64,000 nucleotides of DNA from Nematostella vectensis (taxonomy: Eukaryota > Cnidaria > Anthozoa > Actiniaria > Edwardsiidae), in NCBI RefSeq assembly GCF_932526225.1, contig NC_064039.1, forward strand, positions 10,248,139 through 10,312,138, in the 5' to 3' direction. The notes under the pieces are model-generated. The model did not search any database. It saw nothing but the letters and a program-made list of their open reading frames with translations, and was not told the DNA's origin. A program made the position numbers and the translations under genes. Below, one piece after another: positions 39,771-52,581 of this stretch (the first letter of the stretch is position 1; each line of letters begins with the position of its first letter).

Positions 39771-41419
39771 GCTATAGCGATAAGGGTTTGTATTCTTTAC
39801 ACTCGCCTTGGACGCTAGAGCAAAAAGCTTGACATAAAAATACGAGCTTCTCTTAAGAGAGAAATTCTGATCGCGGCGAGGCGGAAACTGTTATTCTTTC
39901 TACCAAACAAAGAGTTCTTAGCTCTTGCCTCGAACCAGAATCCTGTCATTATAGTTTAATAATCTTTAGTCTTTATGTGCGCTGTCCCAATGAACGTTTA
40001 GCAAAGAACGCGTAGTCATTTTATTTGTTTTTGGAATTCAGTTCGAAACGTCGCACTCTGACGAAGAATATCTCTTTTTTTACGAGAAATAGAGGTAAGA
40101 ACCCTAAAAGAACACATCTGTGCAATTAAATGTTTCGTCTTTCAAAATTTAGACAAATTACGCGGAGATTTGTGGATTACGCGGAAAAAGCTAAATTACG
40201 CGCTTCCGCACAAGCGCGTAATTTCAGAAGCCCTGTTAATGGCCAATGAAGCAGCACTGATTTTTCTCCAAGTAGAACTGTTTTTTTTTTTTCAAAGTCA
40301 TACCAGTTTTAGTGAAAAACATACGTTAACATCTATATAGGCAGCACAAGCATCGTCAGAAACGCCTGAGTACACTAGTTTTTAGGGAACAGCATTTGTG
40401 TTTTACAATTTATTTGAAGAACGTTGTTTTGTCAAAATGACAATTCTGAAATAGTATCTTCATCTAAAATCGATAGAATCTGCACTAGTAATAACATAAC
40501 CCAAACAGACGGTTTCTTGAGCTGGATCCCAATGGGATTTAAACTCAATGAAAAACAAAACCAGATTTCAATAAATCTGCATGCGTGATTAAATTGAAGC
40601 CTCAATAGCATTCTTGCCTGCGCCCAACCCATCATCTAAAATAAACTGCAATAGGAATGCCTTGGGAGCGCCAATGTGTAACTAAGTAATTTAGTAAACA
40701 TAAATGGTTTTGATGACAAGCCAAAAGGCAAAACTGAAAATATTGAGGGCCATGGCCCAAATCTCACGAGAAACACAGGAACTTTCTATAATCTGAAAAA
40801 TTTTTCACATGGTGATGTGCAGACGAAATTAGACAAAAAGATATCTTGGTTAATAAGATGATATAGTCCTACAATCTACTATCACACATTTTATCTTCTG
40901 CTTGTTAATACTTTGTTAACAAGTCTAAGATCTATAATAAGGCGTTTCTTACCGCTGGTTTGACTGAAACTGATAAAGGATTGATGATTTCTGGTTTATA
41001 ACTAAATTCTTATACTCAATGATTAGAAATAAGTTATTTGATAGCTTCGTTAACAAAGGATGTGTGTTTAAACGCTGAGGTGTTGTTTTTATCAACAAAA
41101 GGACCGAGTACTTAAGACAAGGAATTTTATATCCAACGACAACGGAGTCAAGGATAAAGCTTAATGCACCTATATATTTTTTTTAAAAAAATCTATAAAT
41201 TGACTAATACCTACGACAATAGAACAATGGTTATGAAAAAACATTCAGAAACACAACACCAAAACTTTCGGAATAAGGGACAAAAATCCATTATTAGGTA
41301 AACTAGAATCGACTACACCTTGATCTTTGTCGCTGCCATACTGCCATACAGTCAGCTTGACTTCGGTGTTGGAGCACTCAGCCCTCCCAGTGGCCAACTT
41401 TCCCAAAGATTTTTAGAAG

Positions 41420-41581
41420 TTAGTCGGCTTCTTGACGGCCTCCTTGCACTGAAAGCTGCTCCGAGATAAGGTCCGCGACGTTGTCCTTCTCCATACTCGA
41501 CACGAAATTAGCAAAAGTCAATATGGCTTAAAACAGAGGAGCTGGCTAGAGTGAGACTAGCACGCTGTCTCCCCTTATATA
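41420..41581 (-). promoter_or_regulatory. TATA box with a downstream short ORF
   Basis: On the minus strand TATATAAG (41581-41574) is followed about 80 bp later by an ATG opening a 24-codon ORF (41494-41420, MEKDNVADLISEQ...). The next frame continues with coding-like residues (CKEAVKKPTNF, and past a stop KLTVWQYGSDKDQG). This could be a decayed TATA-driven gene, or an exon whose partners I missed. Confidence 0.3.
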
Positions 41582-42030
41582 CTCATACCCATACTGCACT
41601 CTTAACATTCCCACGTGTTATTCACATGCCGTCAAAATAAACATTTAATTTCTGCCTCTATCATTACATCGGCAGAAATGTATTAGTAGTTTTCTCTTGA
41701 AACGCGAATGCCCTACAATAAAGTCAAAGTAAAGGAGAAATGTCTTTTATCAAAAAACAGGACAAATGTAAAGGTTTGCAAACGACCCCCAAACCTCTGA
41801 CCACAAAAAACACTAAAAGTAACGAAGACTGTAGGGCTTTGAGTAAAGTTCTCATTTTTCGTTTATCTGCGCGCGCTACAAACATCGGTTCAACGAGCGG
41901 GCGATTTTAATTTTTGTAAACATATCAAACAATGGCTGTCGTTTTTCAAAATGGTCTAAAAGAGCCTGGGGTGAGCGCGCGGGATACCTGTGATATTGCA
42001 AAACGTTAGGGACTAGACTCCGTATCCAAG

Positions 42031-42093
42031 ATGGCTGCCAAGCAAAATCGTAGTAAACACGAATTCCTGCAAGTTTACGTGGAAGGGCGATAA
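42031..42093 (+). other. YY1-type start context with short ORF
   Basis: CCAAGATGGCTGCC is a classic YY1/initiation-codon motif. It opens MAAKQNRSKHEFLQVYVEGR and a stop. It could be a first exon ending at an internal GT (near 42073 or 42079), but no downstream exon was identified. Confidence 0.2.
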
Positions 42094-42966
42094 AAAAAAC
42101 CCAATAAATACCAAATAAACAACTTTAAATTTCATAAAAATACGGTTATTATTCAATAAAATACACACGCGAAGGCACTTGGTGTAGTGTTACAAGTTAT
42201 GCTTTAACTAAGAATTTCTATCAGTTCTGCTTTTTTAGCAACTACTCTTTGTGCTAGCGAGTATAAATTTATTAGATACCGGAATAATATAGCAAAGCAA
42301 CTGATAGGAATTCTTTAAACAGATAAAATTTGTACATGGTAAAATATGTTAGAATAAGAACTGGATATAGATTAAAATTGATCATGTCATAAAAAAAATG
42401 AATTTGTTGAGATAAGCAAGGTTGAAAAGAAAATATGACCAGGGTATAAAGCTAAATAATATAACTATTAAATTTATGAAATATCAATTAAATGAATTGC
42501 AAATGTAACTTAGAAAACTAATAATTTAAAAATAAGTATTTAATAAAATATCAATTAAGAATGGAAATAGATTGCCTCTCGGCTTGTCATGTCTTGAATG
42601 ATAACGCTAAAATGCGCACTACGTTCGATATTTTCATCAAGTTGCATAATCCTAGCATAGGATAACCTAAAAAAATAAACCCAATATTTGTTATGCAGGG
42701 ACGATGCACGATTATTTCAGATGCTTTTCCATGTGTTAATGCAAGAACGCTTTCGCTTGCATAGCATAAAAAAGTGAATGTCTAAAAGGTAGGCACGACG
42801 TCGGAAAACCGTCCGAGGTCCGACGCCCTAAGGATATCTAGGGAGACGTGACGCCACGGGGTGAAAGTATCAGGGGTGGTGTGGCGTCATAAAGTGATCG
42901 AGTGTGAAAGGCATGTCGTGTGAACGAATGTAGACGCAAGAAAGCCCTTGTATCTAAGGTATGTCG

Positions 42967-45900
42967 TCAGAAGGCTCCCGTTTCTAAAGGTGGCGAGGCC
43001 GTCTCGTGAAGTATGTTGGTCATATTTCGTTGGGTCTCCTCCAGGTCTTCAAGTCTGTCACGCACGTTGGCAATCTCGCGTAGCTGACGGTCCTGCCAAC
43101 AAAGGAAAAAACCCAATGTGAGATTGCACGTAACACAGACCGCATTATTAGGGAGCCATACCTGAGTACGAGCAGGATTGTTATTACAATGACCATGAAG
43201 CGCATTTTGGTAGAGCGCGAAGTCTAGACAAATTAACAAACAAAGAAACAGACACAGAAGATAATAATTACGAGAGATAGAAAAAAGATGATATTACCAC
43301 AAGAAGACAGAAAGATTAGTCATCACGAATTAATTCCACAACCACGCCCTGCAAGCATAACGCCAAGAGGAATGAGAAATAACTCGTTGGAAGAGAGGCG
43401 ACAGAGGAAAACATGCCTGTTAGGCCCGAGACACTCTGCAAACAGTGCCTGAAAGGTAGTAATAAAGAAAAGCACAGCCAACCCATCTTCTTAAACCTAA
43501 AACTTAAAACAATAGATCCTGCAGTAAATTGCTCTACTTTAAGGCAACCCTGCCATTTGTGGCAAAGTTAATAAAAATACATAAAAAAAACTCCCTTATC
43601 AATCGTTTTACCGACAATAGCTTCCTTCCCCGCACGCGATCACTTCCCGCCAATTTTACCTGTTCTATCGTCGCATTAAAAGGAACCGGCGAACTCGTCA
43701 TAGGGAGACCGCCGCCAAACGCGTGACTATTATTCAGTACATTTTTAAATCGGTTTTGTTTCTTCGCAAGCATAGCCATTTGCCGTCGAGTCTTCTCGTT
43801 TTCCAGTTCACGCTTTCTTCGCTCCGAGTCTCTTTCAAGAGCAAGTTGTTCTTCTTTCTTTTCCAATACTTGAATCCTATCTCTTAGCTGATTAATCTCT
43901 TCTTTGTATTTCTTTCTTTTCTAAAAGACGTACGAAGACCGTCAGTGAGAGTGGGAGTATAGCAAGGACGCGCAGTTTACCCTGAATACCAGAGGCTCGA
44001 GCTCCAATTGTTTACTGGCACGCCAGTTTTGGCCACAAGGATCGCGGCTATTTGTGAGGGAGACTCGAGCTCAAAGCTCTGGTACTCAGGGTACATGCAG
44101 TAAGAATTAAAAAACTAATAGATCAATTACGGCAAAGTTCGAGGTCATTTAAAAAATACCTTTTCCATTTGTTTTTGCGCTTTTTTGCTATTTCCCTCAT
44201 CTTCTTTTGACTTCTTTTCAAGCTTGGTGATCTGCGCCTCAAACGCAGTCTTCTCTTCTCGGAACTTTAGCCTACAAAACAGAACGGGATTGAAACGGAA
44301 AACACCCCGCAAGCACGTCGTCAGCTTATTTACACGGCCATATACCCCATGTCGTGCAATGTATGTTAATTCGCTGTGCACATCACATTGCTCACTACGC
44401 TCTGGCGTATTCAAGTGCTTTAAACAACATTGTGTATCACGTGGCCTGAGTGTGCGATAGTATACTTGCCAGCTCTATTTGTATGTATTTGTGTATGACA
44501 GAACACCATTCCATGCATCACGTGGTCTTCTTGTGTGCATGACCGTGTACATTGCGTGACATACTTGCTTGCTCTAACGTATTCAAGTGTATCACGTAGT
44601 CTTGGTATATGACAGTGCTCTTGCGTGACGCATACTTTGCAACACCATTCTATGCATCACGTGGTCTTGTGGTGTGCGTGACCGTGTACATTGCGTGACA
44701 TACTTGCTTGCTCTAACGTATTCAAGTGTATCACGTGGTCTTGGTATATGACAGTGCTCTTGCGTGACGCATACTTTCCAACACCATTCTATGCATCACG
44801 TGGTCTTGTGGTGTGCGTGACCTTGTACTTTGCGTGACATACCTTGCTTGCTCTAACGCATTCAAATGGTCATCTTGCTGTCGTTGAATTTCAAGCCTAG
44901 CAACACCTGATAAAATAACAAGCAAAAGTCTTCATGTTGTTATATAGGGAATAAACTAGACTAGGGTAAACGAAAATAAAGGGTCTTCTTTTTTGTAAGA
45001 CGTTAGGGTCCATATTTCAAGATTTTACGACAGAGGAGCATTTGTCCTTCTGAATGAATTGAAATTCGCCTCAACTAAAAAAATACCTGAGCCTATTTCC
45101 TAAGCCTGTTTTTTTTTCTCGGACATCCCCTAAAAATACCTGAGGCCCGATTTTGACCCCTAAAAACACGAAAAGCAACCCTATCAGGTCAACATGGGAA
45201 GAACCCCCGGGCAGCATCACTCTCATCGAGAATGCACTGCATGGCTAGCACTCACGTAATTCGTCGTTTAACAGGTCTACGGAACTCTTCAGTCTGTCGT
45301 TAGCAGATAGTAACTGTTGCTCATTGCTCATAGCGCTGAAAAGATAAAAACAAAATGAACTTAGCTAGTCAATCATCCCCTCAGATCTTTTACTCCATAA
45401 AGCGGTTTATCAAACCGAGGAAAGCAAGAGACATTATTCGATACCCTACCTTTGATAATGATTTTGAAGCTGCTGAAATTTCTGTCTTTGCTCTTGGCTT
45501 TTTGCCCTTTCCTACGGAAAACAATATACCTCTGCTAAAACAACAATTATATACAACAAAAAGGTACTTTGCTGTAGGTAAAAGGTAAAATCAAACGATT
45601 CTTATACCCGTTCAAGCTCATTAGAAACATCTGAATTTTCCTTCAACTGCAACTTTAGTGCTGAATACTCCTTTTCGAGGTATTTCTAGGGAAAATAATT
45701 GAAGTATTAATGAGATATCGTGCTCATCAACCAAGTCCAACGCAAGTATGTTCTCTGGGTAGGTGGTCACCATGTAAATGCATTGCCAGTAATTAAAAAC
45801 GCTATGAACTTCATAAGACATAGTCAAACTTACATATAAAAACAAATGATTCACCTTTGCTTCGGCAGTAGAACGTAGCTTTTCCTCTAATAACTCAATT

Positions 45901-48900
45901 TGGTTTTGATGGGATGTTGAAGTTTCCACCTTTGCTCTATTTTAGAAAAAAATAATCTAAAATTCAGTAAATTATAAACATTTAATGCCTCTTGCTACAG
46001 TAAAAAAAACAACAATCATTTCAAATAGTAGGGCCCTACCTTTCCATTTGTGACAAGCTTGCTTCTAGCTATGATAAATACAGCAAATAAACATCAATAA
46101 CATAATGCAAACAATCATTTCTGATAATCTATAGACTGCCAATCATTGTGTCATGCAATAATCAACTTGATATGCATTGTCTATATTGGAAACTGGGTGC
46201 GTCAATTTCACATCTATTTTTAATAAATACCTGAAGTTTGGTGGTCTCAAGTTGTGATATTTTCTCCCATTCCTTTTCTTTTACTTCCTGAACTCTACGA
46301 CTGACATCCTGCTCCTAATGAAAAACACATAGCTCATGGTGAGTGGATAATATCTGCTGCATTTAGTTTTCAAGGCAAGCTTGAATGGAATTGATAAACC
46401 TCAGCCTTAGGTTTGTTGTACAAACCTCAAGTTTGTTGTACAAAATTGTTCACAGTAGAACCTCAATAAAGCAAAAATCAATTCACACATCTGTGCTGAA
46501 ATGTAATTTGGAGAAAGTGTCACTTTTGTACCTTTTCCTCTACCGTCCCCTTCAGGTGCTCTATCGTTCTGTTTAGGACCTCAGTCTTGTTACGACAAGC
46601 ATCAAGAGCAGCTTTGAGCTCATCTCTCTCTCTTTCTAAATCACCCCGATTCTTCGTCAGGCTGTGAATACAAGGTTAGGTAATGAATAGCTGATGCAAT
46701 AACATCCCAGAATGTCGAGAACAAAAAAAACTTTGTAACAATTGATTCCATCTTGAAGATGGAATCAAGTGTAAGACTTATTGTTATTGCAAGCTGTTTA
46801 CACAAGGGGAAACTGATGGACAAAAAAAAATATTTTATTGCAAATAGACATAAGCATATTTTAGACTAGAATTTTACTTGCATGCATGCACCATAACATC
46901 AATGCAGGCCACACTATATAAATTCATAGCCTGTCAAACAATTAAAGTCTGTGAATCCGACTTGCGTGACACTGTTCTTTTGTTTTTGCTTTAAATGTTT
47001 AGAACTCCAATCATTTTGAAAAATATAACTAACCCAGCATTGTTTGATATCGTAGAAATATAATTGAGTCGATTTTATTGTAGGATGGATTAAATTTCAG
47101 CATGATTCAAACGGATTTAATTCACATGCATGGGGTTTTCATAGACTACAAAACCATCTGTCACAAAATTGCTTTATGTCAAAGAAAGTCTTGTTTGCTT
47201 ATGGGCTTTAAGACAAAGTGGATGTCATGTGCATGAGGCGCTTGCTATCAAATATAACCCACCTAAATCTGAAACTCATGTCTTACCTCATTTTCAAGTT
47301 ACTCAGTTCTAATTTATGCTTGTGTGAAGTTTCTTCAGAATTACTTAAAAACAAACAAGATTAAAATTTCAATCACATTCATTATTTTCTAACTGGAGTC
47401 TATTATTCTAAATTGAAGTACCTCTTTAGTGACATGTTCTCTTTTTCTAGTTGATGGATATCGTTGATAAGCTGGTCCTGTATAGAAAAGATTCAAATGA
47501 TAGTTTTACATGCCCTTCATCAATTTGGAACTACTCCAATCAAATAAAACTACACTTACAGCACAATGAATTGCACATGAAATAATCTTGGATTCTCACC
47601 TCAGCTTGATTCTTCTTCTCTAATTCAGCTTGTAAAGTCTGGCACTGCTGCTTAAGAGAATCTCGCTCTGTCTCTAGTGCTTTACATCTTGCGGTCATCT
47701 CAGTTAGTTGCCTTGCTTGCAAACGAGACACCTAAAACATGAATGAAACAGCAAAATTATGGAATGCATGGGGTTCTTGCTAAACCACATATCATCCTGC
47801 TTGCAGGTGTAAACAGACGGACGGACAGACAGAAAGACAGACAGGCAGTCAGACAAAGTGTTATAAGCACTCACATGGTCAGATTGCAGTCCAGCTGCCT
47901 CACGCTGTGCTCTTATCTCCTCAATCTCACTCAGAAGCCCTTTCAGTTTCATATGAAGCTATAGCAAAAAAAAGAATAAGTCATGAGTCATTATTTCTAG
48001 GGATTTTACTTGACTACACAAGATATACAGTACACAGTATGTTGGTTTGAGTACTATTGAGTGAGTTTAATAATAACATACTAATGACATTCTGCTACCT
48101 GTGTGTTTTCTCTTTGTAGAGTCCTGACTCTCTGTGCATCCGATGGACCATCATGCTGTTGCTTCTGAAGAAGACCATCCCTCTCTTTACGTAATGAACT
48201 GATTTCCAGCTCATACTGAGCTTGCATCTCTTCTAATATCTGTCTATGCTGCTTCTATAAAACAATAATGACATTTCACATTTTATTCTAAGGATGTCAC
48301 ACAATATTTTTGAAAATATTTATCCATCAAGTGGCATATATTACAAACCTGCTCGTTTTCGTATTCTGACTTCAGAAAGGCATAGTCATATCTGAGCTTG
48401 TTAAAATCGCTGTCATTGAAAAATAAAATGGTCATATCATTGTGTAACACATATTACCAAAAATGAATGCTGTTACCTTCTACTAGCATTGATATCACTT
48501 TCCATCATAATAAATCTCTGAAAATGATATAATAAAAACATCAAGCATCATTATTTGGTGATTATTTGGTGGCATCAAATATGGCACTCATTTCTCTCTT
48601 AGTAGTATAGTGCTGGGGGGGACTCCAATAAAAACAGATGGGAGTGATTGTCGGCAAAATCAATTTTAACCCTACAGAAAAGGTATAGCACTTTGGGTGT
48701 GTTCTTAAGGAATTCTTACCCCTAAAATATAGCAAATTGGGTGTGGTTGAAGGAATTTTTAACCATATAGACATAGCAGAATCGGAAAAATCCTTAAACA
48801 TCCCCTAAGAAATAGCAGTTTTACGTATTTAACATCCTAAGAGATAGCAGAATCAGAAAATTCCATAAGCGCCCCCTAAGGGATAGAAATTGGCTGAAAT

Positions 48901-50700
48901 TGATTCCCCTCTCCTGGGGTGTTAGCTGTCTTTAGAACTAAAAGCAAACTTATTTAAAGCATAAGCCTTTGAAGAGGGGGGAATCTTATGGATTCTAATC
49001 CTGACCATGCCTTACAAAAGGCAGGCATAATACTATATACGGCTTGGCTGGGATTTGCTGAGGGGTGTTCAGACTCGGATGGGAAGTCAAAGCTTTACTT
49101 ACTCCTAAAATTCCCCCTTTCCCTTACTGACCTCTTTATAAGGTGCCTCAACTTCTTCTAGTAGTTTTATCCTAAGTGCATCTAGTCTAGCAGGAGTGAC
49201 AACCTGAAGACAAAATATTCAAGGTATCAGGAAATAGGTCTTAACAATTATATTGAAATGTAGTGTTTCAAATTATAAGATTCCCTTGGATGTTTTTAAA
49301 CTCTAAAAAAGGTGAGTGCTGCTCATTTTACCATATCAACTTTTCCCTGTAAACAATAGAAAAGAAGTAATGTTTCCAACTAATAACAATGCTGACAACT
49401 TAAACAGTTATATAAATCACCGTACATTAAACAGTAGTGTGATACAAATCCCAAGAACCATTTAGTTAAGGGGTAAATTTCACAGCTTGAGTTGGCAGAC
49501 CTGAGTTCTCAGTTCTTCACACTCCTGAATCTTTGCATCTCTCTCACTCCTCAAGCGCCGTATCATGTCTTGGTTTTGCTCATGGATTTTTTTGGCTTCT
49601 TCTCTTGCACCTATGATATCAGCATCCTTTCTCTCGCATAGCTGTGATCATAGACAGATAAAACAACAGCTGCTAAATTTATGTTAGAATTGAGAAAAGA
49701 TACAATGGACTATTTGATGAATGATACCAACTGATATATATCTCCCTATAAATGGAAGCAATAATGCTGCACATGAAAGATACTGAAAATACATATCAAT
49801 CACAAAAATGGGTTTCACATGAAAATAAACTTTATAAGATGACTGATAAGGTTAAATATTTGTCATATGACTAACAAAACGTGTGCAATAATTTGCAATG
49901 CAGGTGTTGTATTAATTGCAATCATAAGTCATTATGTGTGGGACCAGTTGGAGACTGTAACAGTTTTAAATAAAGGTACAGCATGCTAATCTAAAAGACT
50001 GATTGACATAAAATGAAGTGTACATATTGGGAGAGTCTGAATTATAACCTGCTCTTTGATACATAGGAAGAAATTATTGTTTAGAGATACAGAATATTCA
50101 GAAATAATCCTCTGGGACCAAGGGCGTTGCCAAGATCGGGCACACAGGGAGGGCGCAAGAAAAAAAGTTTCTTTCTCGCATGCGTGTGCCCGTGACGCCC
50201 TGGGTCCCCGACATACAGGTCTGGAAAGCCGTAAAATTTGTGTCTATGTGTCTGTGAACATTTGCACGGCTTTCCGAGATCAGGATTCAGACATTTGTTT
50301 GTTATCCATGAACCACTGCAGGTTATGGCAAATGGATTCTCCAGTGCCGCATTATTTGTAATAAAGTGTGTAAAGATGAGTAGATGACTGTAGAGCAGGA
50401 TTGTAGTGGTAGCGATTGGAAAAAAAACCAAGACTTCGAGACTTGCGTCAAAAAAGCTGATATTCTGAGACTTTGTAAATATTTGCAAGACTTTCGAAAT
50501 TTTGATGCACCCATCCCTTCCCCTGATTGTGGGAGTGTGTGTACAGCACTTACATCTTGCAGCTGTAGATGTTCTGCCTTGAGTGTTTCATAAGTGGTCT
50601 TGAGCTTCTCTATATTCATTCTCTGCTCTGTCACAATGGATTCAAGACTCCCCATACGCTGCAGTTTCTCCAGTATGTCTCCCTCACTTGTCCCAGCCAT
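42967..50700 (-). CDS. CEP83: Centrosomal protein 83 (CCDC41)
   Basis: Twenty-two exons, all with GT/AG sites and agreeing phases, give 689 residues (human about 700): 50700-50554, 49641-49501, 49346-49332 (15 nt), 49203-49132, 48517-48477, 48409-48349, 48254-48099, 47958-47875, 47731-47600, 47477-47422, 47343-47287, 46661-46532, 46314-46231, 46068-46040, 45936-45855, 45685-45608, 45511-45450, 45335-45256, 44906-44843, 44271-44160, 43920-43660, 43092-42967. Nearly all coiled coil. Family marks are YETLKAEHLQLQ, TPARLDALRIKLLEEVEAP, FNKLRYDYAFLKSEYE, RLQARQLTEM and the C-terminal RLEDLEETQRNM. By family it is a distal-appendage protein of the mother centriole needed for ciliogenesis. Confidence 0.95.
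44400..44850. repeat. Intronic minisatellite (~137-bp unit) including exon-end copies
   Basis: Units hold GCATCACGTGGTCTT, GTGTGCGTGACCGTGTACAT, TGCGTGACATACTTGCTTGC and TCTAACGTATTCAAGTG. The block CTTGCTTGCTCTAACGCATT at the real CEP83 exon end (44843) recurs near 44563 and 44702, and in degenerate form near 44410-44480. The repeat therefore contains the exon boundary. Confidence 0.85.
45085..45210. repeat. Dispersed repeat family A, copy 2
   Basis: Second copy of the repeat at 29560-29710, here inside a CEP83 intron. Confidence 0.8.
48580..48920. repeat. Dispersed repeat family B, copy 1
   Basis: Repeated CCCCTAARRAATAGCAR phrases with AATCGGAAAAATCCTTAAAC, inside a CEP83 intron. Related text is at 55440-55650. 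Confidence 0.75.
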
Positions 50701-51474
50701 GGCGCCTTCTCAAAATGAATAACAACCATTTGGGTTACTCCTAGGGTCAATAGGTTAGTTAAAAGATCCCATCAAAACCTCCACACACACTCTTAGTCTA
50801 CTTCAAAGATGCACCTTATTCTAAAGAAGGGAGTAGGAATTAATTTAACTAAAATTTATTCTTAAATAAAAACGAATTTATCCAACATTATACATATTGG
50901 GGCAATTATTTCACACACAAAATTATTAACAAAAACTTCTGTTTTTTTTTTTTGTAATTCTAGCCAGATAAAAACAATAAATCAGTGGACAATCACAAAT
51001 ACTCAACGCGTGCTTTATCTTTAGGATTCGGGTCTGTGTAACTGAGGGCACTTACAACTTAACTGTGTTGTCTGGAGTGCTAAGAACAATATAGGGCAAT
51101 GAAATATTAATCAAGTGTCAGCCAAAACAAAGAAAATTGCGCCAATTGGCCTGAAATTACTAAAAAAAAGTAGCATATTATTTAATGGAACAATATGCAA
51201 TTCACAATATAACTTTAATTTCTAGTTCAGGATGGATAGCTTGAAATTTGTATCAGTAACTATTCGGAACAATCCAGCAGCGATTCTATGTCAACTAAGC
51301 GCATATGATCACTGATCTGCGGATCAGTGTCGATCAAAACAATGCGAAACATTTTTGGGCGAAAGCACATCAGATTTACAAAATAGATCTTAGCGGTACG
51401 AATGCTGAATAACAATAATCCTTATCATTAGAAACAATAAAAAAAACTCTTCTAGCATTATTTACCTAAATCCT

Positions 51475-51760
51475 TGGCACAACAGTGGAATGAAAACAAC
51501 AATTTATCAATTGCATCCACGTTGTGTTGTTAACGGTCTGAAATCCAAAACCCGCCATTCACCTTAATAAAGATATCCAGATATCAGCTTTTCCCCCGGA
51601 ATTACAGTTAGATCTCTTTCACTGGCATCATAAATTCACCCTATATCCAGAGATTTGTGTCACCTTTACCGGCAAAGCCAACAAGTCGGTTTCGCACACT
51701 TTCACTTCAACGCGTCCCGAGCAACCGACACCGCCATTTTGTTTACATGACGTCACAATG
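51475..51760 (-). promoter_or_regulatory. Probable CEP83 promoter and 5' UTR exon, CRE-like site
   Basis: A minus-strand donor (GATTTAG|GTAAAT) near 51474 suggests a noncoding exon spliced to the ATG exon at 50.7 kb. The palindrome TGACGTCA, a CRE/ATF motif, lies at about 51749-51756 beside CGCCATTTTG. On the plus strand the same site precedes ATGGGGGACTCC (51759), which opens MGDSADRIRFLAGGKK before a GTATGT. It could start a divergent transcript, but no further exon was found. Confidence 0.45.
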
Positions 51761-51799
51761 GGGGACTCCGCTGACCGTATAAGGTTTTTGGCGGGAGGA

Positions 51800-52142
51800 A
51801 AGAAAAGTATGTTTTAGTCAATTTCTAATATTTTTCATTTTTTTTCTTTTTCGGAAAGAAGGTGGACTAAAAGATAAAAATAGAAACGTTATTGAGTATT
51901 TTAGCTTATGGGCAGATAAATGTCTTTCCTGCATATAAAGATGGAAAAGGGATAAAGTTCACTTCCAATTGTCACTTTGTAAACCATCCATTAGCCTGCC
52001 TACTTGCTGTATAGTGATTGATTACTTCATTAATTATAATTCTTTTTCCTTATTGTCTTTGATGCAAAATCATAAACAATTTTATTTTTTTTTTCAAAAA
52101 CAAGCTAGCAAATTTGCATTGCCTAGAACAACTTTAAGAACA
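51800..52142. other. No gene recognised
   Basis: AT-rich interval between the CEP83 promoter region and the MITE at 52.1 kb. Confidence 0.5.
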
Positions 52143-52506
52143 GCATACCTGTCAACCCCAGAAAATCTCAGCCTTGAGAGTTTTCTTTGGTGGGGGAGGG
52201 GTGGGGTGTAATAATTATTTTTGGGGAGGGGTGGGGCATACCCTAACAGGGTGCATCAAGCAAGCTAAAGCAAGCAAAATGGCTTTCCCCACACTTGCAT
52301 GTGTGTTCTCGATGAATGGTGCTACAAAAGGCATTATTTTTCATTACTGATAGAAAATAGGTCAAATGTCGATTTTCTAGAGAAGGATTTTTTGAAGCGA
52401 TAAAAATCGCTAAAAAGCAGATTTGGTGTTACACGCGGGAGAGCAGCAGAAGAGGTAAACAATCTTGAGACTCCCACCTAACACGGGAGAGTTGACAGTA
52501 GGTATG
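52143..52506. mobile_element. MITE-like element, CATACCT...GTCAAC termini
   Basis: The left end CATACCTGTCAACCCCAG and the complement of the right end (CATACCTACTGTCAACTCTC) match apart from a small insertion. It is about 364 bp with no ORF. Similar CATACCTGTCAACTCTCCC termini are common in marine invertebrate genomes (from memory). Confidence 0.65.
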
Positions 52507-52581
52507 AAACAGCCTTTCTAAACGTTCTGATTTCTGTGTTACTAACCAACAAAGATTTCAACAATGCTTCAACTTTTGCAT

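Larger units (their letters stand above)
38500..42966. other. Intergenic, repeats and weak promoter-like sites
   Basis: AT-rich. Apart from the tandem repeats at 38.9-39.8 kb, a CGCG-containing repeat fragment near 40140-40240 and the promoter-like sites at 41.5-42.1 kb, no gene is seen. KIAA0930 promoter elements should lie just above 38500. Confidence 0.5.
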
